Assembly (NCBI RefSeq): GCF_016918855.1
Contig: NZ_JADKYB010000022.1
Coordinates: 62,001-126,000, forward strand
Origin: Actinacidiphila acididurans
GTDB taxonomy: Bacteria; Actinomycetota; Actinomycetes; Streptomycetales; Streptomycetaceae
Direction of reading: 5' to 3'
Length of the DNA: 64,000 nt
The translations under genes and the position numbers were made by a program. Below, piece after piece: positions 1-8,442 of this stretch. Under the pieces are notes generated by a model, which was given only the letters and a program-made list of their open reading frames with translations, searched no databases and was not told the DNA's origin. Positions within the stretch are counted from its first letter, which is position 1, and each line of letters begins with the position of its first letter.

Positions 1-1392
1 AGCGGCCGTTACTTCGGTGCCGCGCTGTCCACCGCCCACCTGGGCGAGGCGCAGTACGCCGCCACCGCTGACGCCGAGTTCAACCAGACCACCCCCGAGA
101 ACGAGATGAAGTGGGACACCACCGAGCCGTCCCGCGGCAGCTTCAACTTCGGTCCGGGTGACCAGATCGTCAGCCACGCCCAGGCCCACAACATGATCGT
201 GCGCGGTCACACCCTGGTCTGGTACCAGCAACTGCCGAGCTGGGTCAGCTCCATCTCGGACGCCACGACCCTGAAGAGCGTGATGGACAACCACATCACC
301 TCCGAGATGACCCACTACAAGGGCAAGATCTACGCCTGGGACGTGGTCAACGAGGCGTTCGCGGACGGGTCCTCGCAGCACCGCAGCTCGGTGTTCCAGA
401 ACGTGCTGGGCAACGGCTTCATCGAGGAGGCGTTCCGCACCGCGCGGACCGCCGACCCGGCGGCCAAGCTCTGCTACAACGACTACAACATCGAGAACTG
501 GTCCGACGCCAAGACGCAGGGCGTCTACAACATGGTCAAGGACTTCAAGTCCCGCGGCGTGCCGATCGACTGCGTCGGATTCCAGAGCCACTTCAGCAGC
601 AGCGGGCCGCCGTCCAGCTTCCAGACCACGCTGTCGAACTTCGCGGCGCTCGGCGTGGACGTGCAGATCACCGAGCTCGACATCCAGCAGGCCCCGGCGC
701 AGGCGTACGCCAACACCGTCCAGGCCTGCCTGAACGTCGCGCGCTGCACCGGCATCACCGTCTGGGGCGTCACCGACAAGTACTCCTGGCGGTCCGGTGA
801 CACCCCGCTGCTGTTCGACGGCAACTACAGCAAGAAGGCCGCGTACACGTCCGTGCTGAACGCCCTCAACGCGGCGGGTGGCACGACGGGTGGCACGTCG
901 TCGGGTACTTCTTCGGGCACGTCGTCGGGTACGTCCACCGGTACGTCGTCGGGTACGTCGTCGGGTACGTCGTCCGGGACGTCTTCGGGTACCTCGACCG
1001 GTACGTCCACGGGTACGTCGACGGGCACTTCGACTGGTACGTCGTCGGGTTCGTCTGCGGGTTCGACGACGGGTGGTACGGGTGGTGCGGGTTGCACTGC
1101 GTCGTATGCGGTGGTCAGTGCGTGGACCGGTGGGTATCAGGCGACGGTGACGGTGAAGAACACCGGTTCGGCGGCCACGTCTTCGTGGACGGCGGGTTGG
1201 ACGCAGCCGTCGGGTGCGTCGATCACGAGTTTGTGGAACGCGATCCTGGGTGGTTCGGGTGCGAACCTGACCGCGGCCAATGAGCCGTACAACGGGTCGC
1301 TGGCCGCTGGTGCGAGCACCACGTTCGGGTACACCGCGAACAGCAGCAGCGCGCCCCCGGCCACCCTCGCCATGACCTGCCAAGCCTCCTGA
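1..1392 (+). CDS. GH10 endo-1,4-beta-xylanase with C-terminal CBM2 (5' truncated by window)
   Basis: Secreted enzyme expected to cleave internal beta-1,4 bonds of xylan. The frame is open from base 1 (window residues Ser-Gly-Arg-Tyr-Phe-Gly-Ala-Ala), so the signal peptide and first strand lie outside the window. Family GH10 is shown by TPENEMKWD (about residues 27-35), WDVVNEAF with the acid/base Glu at window residue 118, and ITELDIQ with the nucleophile Glu at residue 225. A long Gly-Thr-Ser linker (about residues 294-360) joins a CBM2-type cellulose/xylan-binding domain of about 100 residues, which has the usual Cys near each end (codons at 1093 and 1378) and conserved Trp residues. It ends at TGA 1390-1392. 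The downstream sugar operon and LacI regulator suggest a xylan-use locus. Confidence 0.95.
   Translation, partial: SGRYFGAALSTAHLGEAQYAATADAEFNQTTPENEMKWDTTEPSRGSFNFGPGDQIVSHAQAHNMIVRGHTLVWYQQLPSWVSSISDATTLKSVMDNHITSEMTHYKGKIYAWDVVNEAFADGSSQHRSSVFQNVLGNGFIEEAFRTARTADPAAKLCYNDYNIENWSDAKTQGVYNMVKDFKSRGVPIDCVGFQSHFSSSGPPSSFQTTLSNFAALGVDVQITELDIQQAPAQAYANTVQACLNVARCTGITVWGVTDKYSWRSGDTPLLFDGNYSKKAAYTSVLNALNAAGGTTGGTSSGTSSGTSSGTSTGTSSGTSSGTSSGTSSGTSTGTSTGTSTGTSTGTSSGSSAGSTTGGTGGAGCTASYAVVSAWTGGYQATVTVKNTGSAATSSWTAGWTQPSGASITSLWNAILGGSGANLTAANEPYNGSLAAGASTTFGYTANSSSAPPATLAMTCQAS
895..1060 (+). repeat. 12-nt coding microsatellite in xylanase linker
   Basis: The linker is a run of four-residue units (Gly-Thr-Ser-Ser or Gly-Thr-Ser-Thr) coded by near-identical 12-nt repeats of the type GGTACGTCGTCG. 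About thirteen units are visible. Such arrays expand and contract by slippage, so linker length probably varies between strains. Confidence 0.85.
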
Positions 1393-1435
1393 CCGACAGG
1401 ACGGCCGCCCAGTAGATCGGGCGGACCGGCACGAA

Positions 1436-1464
1436 GCCCGGCCGGTGCGATGCGCCGGCCGGGC
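1436..1464. terminator. Bidirectional hairpin between convergent xylanase and cupin genes
   Basis: GCCCGGCCGG (1436-1445) pairs perfectly with CCGGCCGGGC (1455-1464) across a 9-nt loop. There is no T-tract, which is usual in Streptomyces. It lies between the plus-strand stop at 1392 and the minus-strand stop at 1556, so it can serve both genes. Confidence 0.6.
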
Positions 1465-1555
1465 GGTCCAGCGGCGGCGCGGGGATCGCTCCCCGCGCCG
1501 CCCCGGTCGCCCGTGGCCGTACACCGCACCCAACGCGCCCCACGCGCACGGCGGT

Positions 1556-2287
1556 TCAGACCTCGGACGCGTCCTGGCGGTGGTACGCGGTCAGGTGGCC
1601 GCACATGCCCAGGCCCTCCCGCGGGGGCGCGGGCAGCCGGGTCACGGAGGCGTCGCGCAGGTGGGCGGGGTCGCCGAGGCGCAGGGCCGCGATCTGGCGG
1701 CCGGTGCGTTCGGCGGCGGCCAGGGCCCGCTCGCGCCAGGCCTTCTCCCACTCCGGGAGGCGGTCGGCGACCAGGGCGACGGCGGCGCGGTAGAAGTCGT
1801 CCAGCGCGTCGGTGCGGCCGGCCTCGGCGGCGGCCACCAGGTCGCGGTAGCCGCGGATGGCCAGGTCACGGCGTTCGCGGGCGCGCCGGGTGCGCTCCTC
1901 GACCGGGCCGGTGCCGAGGTCGGCGGCGGCGCGGTAGGCGGCGGGGTCTGCCAGGTGCTCCGGCGGGAAGGTCATCACGGCGTCGCCGGCCTCGGGCAGC
2001 CCGTCGTTCTGCATGAGGATCATGACGTCGAGGCGGTCGACGTCGACCGCGCGGTGGATGGTGCCCGGGGTGAACCACACCGCGTCGCCCGGGGCGAGCG
2101 GGGTGCGGCGCGGCCCGTCGGCGGTCAGCGTGTGCAGTTCGCCGGTGCCGGACCGTACGACGTAGCACTCGGTGCAGGTCAGATGCGTGTGCGGGGTGCC
2201 GCCGTGCAGGCCGTCCTCGGTGGGCCAGGGGTAGACGCGCAGCCGGGACAGGCCCACGGCCCCCGGCAGCAGCGGAACGTCGGTCAT
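1556..2287 (-). CDS. Cupin-domain protein
   Basis: A 243-residue protein with an N-terminal cupin barrel (about residues 10-100). It shows the HTHLTCTECYVVRSGTGE motif with metal-ligand-like His and Glu, and the second motif APGDAVWFTPGTIHRA. The C-terminal half is Arg/Ala-rich and helical, so it is longer than a single-domain cupin. A sugar-isomerase-like or regulatory role is possible; the substrate cannot be read from sequence. The ATG at 2287 follows GAAAGGGAACCC on the minus strand. It is transcribed away from the sugar operon at 2571, and the 283-bp gap between them holds repeated CGGAAATCT elements and a xylanase-type operator, so the two are probably co-regulated. No signal peptide. 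Confidence 0.8.
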   Translation of the reverse strand: MTDVPLLPGAVGLSRLRVYPWPTEDGLHGGTPHTHLTCTECYVVRSGTGELHTLTADGPRRTPLAPGDAVWFTPGTIHRAVDVDRLDVMILMQNDGLPEAGDAVMTFPPEHLADPAAYRAAADLGTGPVEERTRRARERRDLAIRGYRDLVAAAEAGRTDALDDFYRAAVALVADRLPEWEKAWRERALAAAERTGRQIAALRLGDPAHLRDASVTRLPAPPREGLGMCGHLTAYHRQDASEV

Positions 2288-2392
2288 GGGTTCCCTTTCG
2301 CCGTCGCCTCGCGCTCGGCCTCCGGAAGGTCAGGTCCCGGAAGGTTAGGTCGGTGCCGACGCACCGTCAAGGGATCGAGTGGCCATCCTGTG

Positions 2393-2412
2393 CGGAAATC
2401 TTTCGGAAATCT
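2393..2412. promoter_or_regulatory. Direct repeat CGGAAATCT x2 in the divergent promoter
   Basis: Two exact copies of CGGAAATCT (2393-2401 and 2404-2412) sit 11 bp apart, one helical turn, in a locally AT-rich patch between the divergent cupin gene and sugar operon. That spacing suits two protomers bound on the same DNA face. The binding protein is unknown. Confidence 0.45.
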
Positions 2413-2528
2413 CAATCTGCGGTGTGAGCTGGCCAATTGCCCGGCGGGTGGCAGAGATTCTGCGCGCACTGTTGACGCAGGAAGGCAGTGGACCTAGCTT
2501 CCTGGTCACGAAATTGCCGTACTGATTC

Positions 2529-2539
2529 CGATACTTTCG
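2529..2539 (+). promoter_or_regulatory. Xylanase-type operator CGATACTTTCG
   Basis: This 11-mer differs at one base from CGAAACTTTCG, an inverted-repeat element reported upstream of actinomycete xylanase genes and bound by LacI/ROK-type xylose regulators. It lies 32 bp before the first gene of the sugar operon, where a repressor would block transcription. The LacI protein encoded at 8443 is the obvious candidate. The match to the published element is from memory. Confidence 0.5.
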
Positions 2540-2570
2540 AAGCCCGGTCCGGGGCGAGAAGGAGGCCGGA

Positions 2571-3788
2571 GTGCCCGGCACGACCCACCGCATCGCCGTC
2601 GTCGGCACCGGCGGCATCGCGGCCGTCCACGCCGCGAACCTCGCGCAACTCGGCGACCGGGCCCGCCTGGTGGCCGCCGCCGACGTCGATGCCGAACGGC
2701 TGGCCGCCTTCTGCGCCGACTGGCAGGTGCCGGCCGGCTACGGCGACCTGGACACGCTGCTCGCCGAGGCCCGCCCCGACCTGGTGCATCTGTGTACGCC
2801 GCCCGGCCTGCACAAGGAGCAGGCGGTGGCCTGCCTGACCGCGGGCGTGCCGGTGCTGTGCGAGAAGCCCCCGGCGCTCGGCCTCGCCGAGCTGGACGAG
2901 ATCGAGGCCGCGGCGGCGGCCGGGGGCGCCGCGTTCGCCACCGTCTTCCAGCACCGCTTCGGCTCCGGCGCCGCCCGGCTGCGCGCCGCCATGGCCTCCG
3001 GCGCCCTCGGCCGTCCGCTGGTCGCCGTGTGCAACACCCTGTGGTACCGGCCGGACGACTACTTCGCCGTGCCCTGGCGCGGGAGCTGGGCGGCCGAGGG
3101 CGGCGGGCCCACGATGGGCCACGGCATCCACCAGTTCGACCTGCTGCTGTCGGTCCTCGGCGACTGGCAGGAGGTCCGCGCGGTCGCCGCCCGGCTGGCC
3201 CGTCCGACCGCCACCGAGGACGTCTCGGCGGCGGTGGTCACCTTCCCCGGCGGCGCCGTGGCCACCGTCGTGAACTCCCTGCTCTCGCCCCGGGAGACCA
3301 GCTACCTGCGGTTCGACTTCGAGTACGCCACCGTCGAGGTGACACACCTGTACGGATACGGCGACGACGACTGGCGGGTGCACCCCGCGCCCGGGCACGA
3401 GGCGGCGGTGACCGCGGCCTGGGCGGCCGGGCCCAGCGGCCGCCCCTCCGGCCACGCCGCCCAGTTCGCCGCCGTCCTCGACGCGCTGGACGCCGGTGAA
3501 GCGCCCCCGGCCTCCCCCGAACAGGCCCGCGCCACGCTGGAGTTCGCCGCAGCCACCTACGCGTCGGCCTTCGGGGGCCGCCCGGTCCGCCGCGGCGCCA
3601 TCGGCCCCGGCAGCCCCTTCCACGCCCGCATGCAGGGCCCCGGCACCCCGTGGCCGGCCGACCCCGCCGCAGCCTCCGCCGCCGGTCCCGCCGTGGACGA
3701 AACCGATGCCGTACCCGCCGGCTCCGGCGTACCGGATGCCGTGCCGACCGCCCCCACCGCCCGCCGACCCCAGGAGACGACGCCGTGA
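2571..3788 (+). CDS. Gfo/Idh/MocA family oxidoreductase
   Basis: A 405-residue NAD(P)-dependent sugar or polyol dehydrogenase-type protein. The N-terminal Rossmann fold has VVGTGGIAAVHAANLA (about residues 9-24), followed by the family's CEKPPAL (Lys-Pro of the EKP motif) and the HGIHQFDLLL helix with the candidate catalytic His. The last 50 residues are a Pro/Ala-rich tail not typical of the family. GTG start at 2571, preceded by GAAGGAGG. First gene of a five-gene operon; its stop overlaps the next GTG by four bases. With a DUF6807 neighbour and an importer, it probably oxidises or epimerises the imported sugar. The substrate is unknown. Confidence 0.9.
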   Translation: MPGTTHRIAVVGTGGIAAVHAANLAQLGDRARLVAAADVDAERLAAFCADWQVPAGYGDLDTLLAEARPDLVHLCTPPGLHKEQAVACLTAGVPVLCEKPPALGLAELDEIEAAAAAGGAAFATVFQHRFGSGAARLRAAMASGALGRPLVAVCNTLWYRPDDYFAVPWRGSWAAEGGGPTMGHGIHQFDLLLSVLGDWQEVRAVAARLARPTATEDVSAAVVTFPGGAVATVVNSLLSPRETSYLRFDFEYATVEVTHLYGYGDDDWRVHPAPGHEAAVTAAWAAGPSGRPSGHAAQFAAVLDALDAGEAPPASPEQARATLEFAAATYASAFGGRPVRRGAIGPGSPFHARMQGPGTPWPADPAAASAAGPAVDETDAVPAGSGVPDAVPTAPTARRPQETTP

Positions 3789-4768
3789 CCGCCCAGCCCA
3801 CGCCGCAGCCCCCCGGCGCCGAACCCGCGCCGACCGGGCTCACCGTCGCCCACGACATCGGCAGCGCGCTGCGGATCGGGTGGGCGGGCCGCCCGCTGAC
3901 CCGTTACGTGTACCGGCCCTGGGACGCGCAACTGGAGTCGCCCCGGCCGTACTTCCACCCGCTGCACACGCTCGGCGGCGACCCGGTGAGCATCTACCGG
4001 CCGCACGACCACATCTGGCACAAGGGCCTTGCGCTGTCGCTGCCGAACGTGGAGACCGAGAACTTCTGGGGCGGCGTCACCTACCGGCGCGGCACCGGAT
4101 ACGGCCAGTTCGACAACAACGGCTCGATGGACCACGAGGCGTTCCCCGAACTGACCGCCGAACCGGACCTGGTGCGGGTCGCCGAGCGGCTGCGCTGGCA
4201 CACGCAGGACGGCGAGCCGTGGTTCACCGAGGCCCGCCGGTTCGCGGTGCGGGTGCTGCCCGGCGAGGACGCCTGGACGCTGGTGTTCGAGACCGCGCTG
4301 ACCAATGTGCGCGGCCGGGACACCGTGATCGGCAGTCCCACCACCGAGGGCCGCGACAACGCCGGTTACGGCGGCCTGTTCTGGCGCGGCCCGCGGTCCT
4401 TCACCGGCGGCGAGGTGCACGTGCCCGGCCGGACCGGCGGCGATGAGCTGATGGGCCTGCGCGCGGCCTGGCTGGGCTTCACCGGCCGGCACGACGAGCA
4501 CGGCCGCGCCTCCACCCTGGTGTTCGTGGACGACGCAGGCAACGAGCCCTGCGGCGAGCCGGTCAAGTGGTTCGTGCGCTCGACCCCCTTCGCCTGCGTG
4601 TGTCCCGCGCCCTTCTTCGACGCCGAGGTCACCGTCGCCGACGGCGCGACGCTGACCCGCCGCTACGCGGTGGTGATCGCCGACGGCGACCGGGGCCTCA
4701 CGGGCGCCGAGAAGCTGGCCGCGGCGGGCGGGGCGTCCCTCGCCGCGGCCGCCGCCCCGGTGTCGTGA
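3785..4768 (+). CDS. DUF6807 (PmoA-like) family protein
   Basis: A 327-residue cytoplasmic protein of the family annotated as PmoA-like or DUF6807 (the methane-oxygenase name is historical). Typical features are TRYVYRPW, PYFHPLHTLGG, the YRPHDHIWHKGLALS His cluster and EVTYRxxGYGQFDNN-like sequence near residue 100. The fold resembles sugar-mutarotase-like beta-sandwiches, and its repeated pairing with Gfo/Idh/MocA enzymes points to carbohydrate handling. GTG at 3785 was chosen because it overlaps the upstream TGA (GTGA) and the frame is longer only by a low-complexity extension. It also overlaps the next gene by GTGA. The reaction is unknown. Confidence 0.85.
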   Translation: MTAQPTPQPPGAEPAPTGLTVAHDIGSALRIGWAGRPLTRYVYRPWDAQLESPRPYFHPLHTLGGDPVSIYRPHDHIWHKGLALSLPNVETENFWGGVTYRRGTGYGQFDNNGSMDHEAFPELTAEPDLVRVAERLRWHTQDGEPWFTEARRFAVRVLPGEDAWTLVFETALTNVRGRDTVIGSPTTEGRDNAGYGGLFWRGPRSFTGGEVHVPGRTGGDELMGLRAAWLGFTGRHDEHGRASTLVFVDDAGNEPCGEPVKWFVRSTPFACVCPAPFFDAEVTVADGATLTRRYAVVIADGDRGLTGAEKLAAAGGASLAAAAAPVS

Positions 4769-5706
4769 CCGCCGCCGCGCCCCCGCCCGCGCGCCGCCGG
4801 AGCCTGTGGCAGCGCGTGCGGCGGGACCGGGTGCTGCTGCTGGCCGCGCTGCCCGGCGTCGTGCTGCTGCTGGTCTTCCAGTACCTGCCGTGGCTGGGCA
4901 ACGTCATCGCCTTCAAGGACTACCAGCCGTTCCTCGGCATCAACGGCAGCCCGTGGGTGGGCCTGCGCAACTTCCGGGTGATCTTCGACGGCGACCCCGC
5001 CTTCGTCAACGCCCTGAAGAACACCCTGGAGATCACCCTGCTCCAGGTGCTGGTGGTCTTCCCGGTGCCGATCGCGCTCGCGCTGCTGCTGGACAGCCTG
5101 GTCTCCGAACGCCTCAAGCGGACCGTGCAGAGCATCCTGTACCTGCCGCACTTCCTGTCCTGGGTGATCGTGGTCGCGGTCTTCCAGCAGATGCTCGGCG
5201 ACGCCGGCCTGCTCAACACCTTCCTGCGCACCCACGACCTGGCCACCGTCCACGTGGTCGGCAACGCCTCGGTCTTCAAGGAACTGCTCACCGCGCAGGT
5301 GCTGTGGAAGGACGCCGGCTGGTCGATGATCCTGTTCGTGGCCGCGCTGTCCCGGATCGAACCGGGGCTGTACGAGGCCGCGGCCGTGGACGGCGCCGGC
5401 CCGTGGCGGCGGATCTGGCACGTCTCGCTGCCGGGCCTGCGCGGCATCATCGTGCTGCTGCTGATCCTGCGGCTCGGCGAGTCGCTGACGGTCGGCTTCG
5501 AGCAGATCGTGCTCCAGCAGGGCGGGGTCGGCATCGACTCCAGCGAGGTGTTGGACACGTACGTCTTCAACAACGGCATCCAGCAGGGCGACTGGGGCAC
5601 CTCCGCGGCCGTCGGCCTGGTCAAGGGGCTGGTCGGGCTGCTGCTGGTGCTCGGCGCCAACAAGGCCGCCCACCGGCTCGGCGAGCAGGGGATCTACCAG
5701 CGATGA
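4765..5706 (+). CDS. ABC transporter permease, LplB-type (carbohydrate importer)
   Basis: A 313-residue inner-membrane permease with six hydrophobic segments, starting with LLAALPGVVLLLVFQYLPW. The cytoplasmic coupling (EAA) loop reads EAAAVDGAGPWRRIWHVSLP around residues 205-224, as in CUT1 LplB-type permeases of poly- or oligosaccharide importers. GTG at 4765 overlaps the DUF6807 stop, and its own stop overlaps the ATG of the partner permease. No ATPase is encoded nearby; Streptomyces usually supply the shared ATPase MsiK in trans. Confidence 0.93.
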   Translation: MTAAAPPPARRRSLWQRVRRDRVLLLAALPGVVLLLVFQYLPWLGNVIAFKDYQPFLGINGSPWVGLRNFRVIFDGDPAFVNALKNTLEITLLQVLVVFPVPIALALLLDSLVSERLKRTVQSILYLPHFLSWVIVVAVFQQMLGDAGLLNTFLRTHDLATVHVVGNASVFKELLTAQVLWKDAGWSMILFVAALSRIEPGLYEAAAVDGAGPWRRIWHVSLPGLRGIIVLLLILRLGESLTVGFEQIVLQQGGVGIDSSEVLDTYVFNNGIQQGDWGTSAAVGLVKGLVGLLLVLGANKAAHRLGEQGIYQR

Positions 5707-6674
5707 GCGCCGCCGCGAACCGTCCCGCCGTCAAGGGCCCGTCCGCCGGCCGTCGTGCCACGGGCCGCCGTACGACCGACCGCCGCGCCGGCCGCTCACC
5801 CGCCTTCGGCCGCCCGTCGTCACTCGGCCGGCTGGCCAAGGCCGTGGTCCTCACCCTGTGCTGCGCCGTCGTGGTGGTGCCCTTCGCCGGCATCCTGGCC
5901 ACCAGCCTGGCCGACCGCGCCGAGATCACCCGGGCCGGCGGCTTCGTCCTGGTCCCGCACGGCGTGCACCTGGCCGCGTACCGGGCGGTGCTGTCCGGCG
6001 GGGTGGTCACCCGCGCCCTGGTGATCAGCCTGCTGGTGACCGCGGTCGGCACCGCGCTCTCGCTGGCCGCGACCGCGCTGCTGGCGTACGGGCTCAGCCG
6101 CACCGACTCGGTCGGCCACCGGCCGCTGCTGATGGTCGTGCTGTTCGCGGTCCTGTTCGGGCCCGGCATCATCCCCAGCTACCTGGTGGTCAAGCAGTTC
6201 GGCCTGCTGGACAGCTACTGGTCGCTGATCCTGCCGGTGATGGTCAACGCCTTCAACGTGGTGGTCGTCCGCGCCTTCTTCATGGAACTGCCCGCCGAAC
6301 TCCTCGACGCCGCCCGTATCGACGGCGCCGGCGACTGGACCGTGCTGTGGCGGGTGGTGCTGCCGCTCAGCCGCGCGGTGCTCGCGGTGATCGGCCTGTT
6401 CTACGCGGTCGGCTACTGGAACTCCTTCTTCAACGCGCTGCTGTACCTCAACGACACCTCCAAGTGGCCGCTGCAACTGGTGCTGCGCACCTACGTGGTC
6501 AACAACACCTCGCTGGGCGTGGACCAGGTGGGTGCGAGCGGATCGTCGCTGCCGCCGCAGACCGCGATCCAGATGGCGATCCTGGTGATCTCCCTGGTGC
6601 CCGTCCTGGTGGTCTACCCCTTCGTCCAGCGCCACTTCGGCAAGGGCGTCCTCACCGGCGCCGTCAAGGGCTGA
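5703..6674 (+). CDS. ABC transporter permease, LplC/YtcP-type
   Basis: The 323-residue second permease of the importer. A basic N-terminal stretch of about 45 residues precedes the first membrane helix (VVLTLCCAVVVVPFAGIL). The coupling loop is DAARIDGAGDWTVLWRVVLP near residue 206, and the family's YWNSFFNALLYLND motif follows. ATG at 5703 overlaps the previous stop as ATGA. Expected to form a heterodimer with the 4765 product and to work with the lipoprotein encoded 77 bp downstream. Confidence 0.93.
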   Translation: MSAAANRPAVKGPSAGRRATGRRTTDRRAGRSPAFGRPSSLGRLAKAVVLTLCCAVVVVPFAGILATSLADRAEITRAGGFVLVPHGVHLAAYRAVLSGGVVTRALVISLLVTAVGTALSLAATALLAYGLSRTDSVGHRPLLMVVLFAVLFGPGIIPSYLVVKQFGLLDSYWSLILPVMVNAFNVVVVRAFFMELPAELLDAARIDGAGDWTVLWRVVLPLSRAVLAVIGLFYAVGYWNSFFNALLYLNDTSKWPLQLVLRTYVVNNTSLGVDQVGASGSSLPPQTAIQMAILVISLVPVLVVYPFVQRHFGKGVLTGAVKG

Positions 6675-6751
6675 GCCGCCCCCGTACCACCGCCGTTTCC
6701 CACAACGCTCCCCGTACTCCTGTGTCCCCCCACGTCACCCCAGGAGAGACC

Positions 6752-8407
6752 ATGACCCACCGCCCCACGGGCGCGGCCCCCCTCGGCCGCAGAGCCTTCC
6801 TGCGCACCGCCGCCGCGGCCGGAATCGGCGTGAGCGGCGCCGGCGGCCTGCTGAGCGCCTGCACCTCCTCCGACTCGGGCTCCGCCGACAACGCCGTGCG
6901 GAACACCGCGGTGAAGCTGCCCGCCTACGTGCCCTGGCGCGGGGTCGCCCCCGACTACCCCGGCACCGCTCAGGGCCTGCTCAACGGCTTCGCCCGCTAC
7001 CCCGCGAACCCGGCCCGTACGATCGCCGCGCCGCCCGCGCACGGCGGGAGCATCTCGGCCTTCGTGGAGACCGGTTCGCCCATCCCGCCGGGAATGAAGA
7101 GCAACCCGTACTGGCAGGTGCTCAACCAGCGGGTCGGCGCCAAGCTGGACCTCACGATCGTGCCGGCCGCCGACCTGAGCACGAAGTTCGCCACCTTGAT
7201 GGCCGGCGGCGACCTGCCCGACTTCATGGTGCCGCCGCTGCCGCCGCTGGCCGGGGTGCGCGGGCTGCCGCAGTTCCTGGCCGCCAAGTGCCAGGACCTC
7301 ACGCCGTTCCTGTCCGGCGACGCGGTCAAGGAGTACCCGTACCTGGCCAACATCACTACGGACGCCTGGCGCGCCTGCGTGTTCGACGGCGGCATCTACG
7401 GCCTGCCGGTCTCCCGCGGCGTGGCCGGCAGCCTGATGTTCTACCGCGCCGACCTGTTCGAACAGTTCGGCGTGAACCCGGCGCCCACGAGCTACGCGGA
7501 GTTCCGCACCCTGTGCAAGGACGTCACCGACGCCAAGAAGAGCCGGTGGGCGCTGGTCACCCCGGGCTCGGCGATGGCGTTCGTGGCGCAGATGCTGGGC
7601 GTGCCCAACGGCTGGAAGGCCGAGGGCGGCAAGCTCACCAACGCGTTCGAGGACGAGCGGTACAAGCAGACGCTGTCCGAGGTACGGCAGATGGTCAAGG
7701 CCGGGGTGATCCACCCCGACGGCTTCGACCCGGCCGCCCCCTGGAAACAGTGGTTCAACGCGGGAAACGGCCTGATGGGCGAGGACCGTTACACCGCCTG
7801 GCCGCAGTACTACGCGGACAACGTGGTGGGGCCGTCCTTCCGGGTCGGCGGAATGCGCCCGCCGGTGTTCGACGGCGGCGGATTCGCCGGCACCTGGCAG
7901 TCCCCGCCGGTGAACAACTTCACCCCGTTGAAGAAAGCGAGCACATCGCGGATCAAGGAACTCCTGGCGGTCGCCAACTGGCTGGCAGCGCCCTTCGGCA
8001 CCGAGGAATACCTGTTCCGTAAATTCGGCGTGCTCGGCGTCGACTACACCATGGACAACAACAATCCCACGCCCACGCAGGCCGGCCTCACCCAGACCGT
8101 GCTGGGCGTGCGCTACATCGTCGACGCGCCCGACACCATCTTCGTCCCCGGCGACCCCGAGGCCACCAAGGCCTGCTGGGACTACCAGAAATCCATCATC
8201 CCCACGTCCGTGAAGGACCCCACCGTGGCGCTGTTCTCCGAGACGTACTCCCGCACCGGGGCGGTACTGGCCCAGCACGTCGCCGATGCCGCCAACGACA
8301 TTCTCACCGGCCGGAAATCCCTTTCCTCGTGGGACTCCGCGGTGGCCCAGTGGCGTTCGGCCGGCGGAGATCGTATACGGGCCGAATTCGAGCGGCAGCT
8401 TCACTGA
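6752..8407 (+). CDS. Extracellular solute-binding lipoprotein of the sugar importer
   Basis: A 551-residue binding protein of the large LipO/YtcQ type. The leader carries a twin-arginine motif (GRRAFLRTA) and a lipobox LSAC with the lipidated Cys near residue 34, so it is a Tat-exported lipoprotein. The mature domain shows the two-lobed binding-protein pattern (DLPDFMVPP, YGLPVSRG, NNFTPLKKA). ATG at 6752 follows CAGGAGAGACC. The 77-bp gap after the permease gene may hold a processing site, which is common before binding-protein genes because they are expressed more strongly. The ligand is probably an oligosaccharide released by the nearby glycanases (inference). Confidence 0.92.
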   Translation: MTHRPTGAAPLGRRAFLRTAAAAGIGVSGAGGLLSACTSSDSGSADNAVRNTAVKLPAYVPWRGVAPDYPGTAQGLLNGFARYPANPARTIAAPPAHGGSISAFVETGSPIPPGMKSNPYWQVLNQRVGAKLDLTIVPAADLSTKFATLMAGGDLPDFMVPPLPPLAGVRGLPQFLAAKCQDLTPFLSGDAVKEYPYLANITTDAWRACVFDGGIYGLPVSRGVAGSLMFYRADLFEQFGVNPAPTSYAEFRTLCKDVTDAKKSRWALVTPGSAMAFVAQMLGVPNGWKAEGGKLTNAFEDERYKQTLSEVRQMVKAGVIHPDGFDPAAPWKQWFNAGNGLMGEDRYTAWPQYYADNVVGPSFRVGGMRPPVFDGGGFAGTWQSPPVNNFTPLKKASTSRIKELLAVANWLAAPFGTEEYLFRKFGVLGVDYTMDNNNPTPTQAGLTQTVLGVRYIVDAPDTIFVPGDPEATKACWDYQKSIIPTSVKDPTVALFSETYSRTGAVLAQHVADAANDILTGRKSLSSWDSAVAQWRSAGGDRIRAEFERQLH

Positions 8408-8442
8408 GCGGCCGGCCGGCGGGGGTGGGGTAGCATGGCGCC

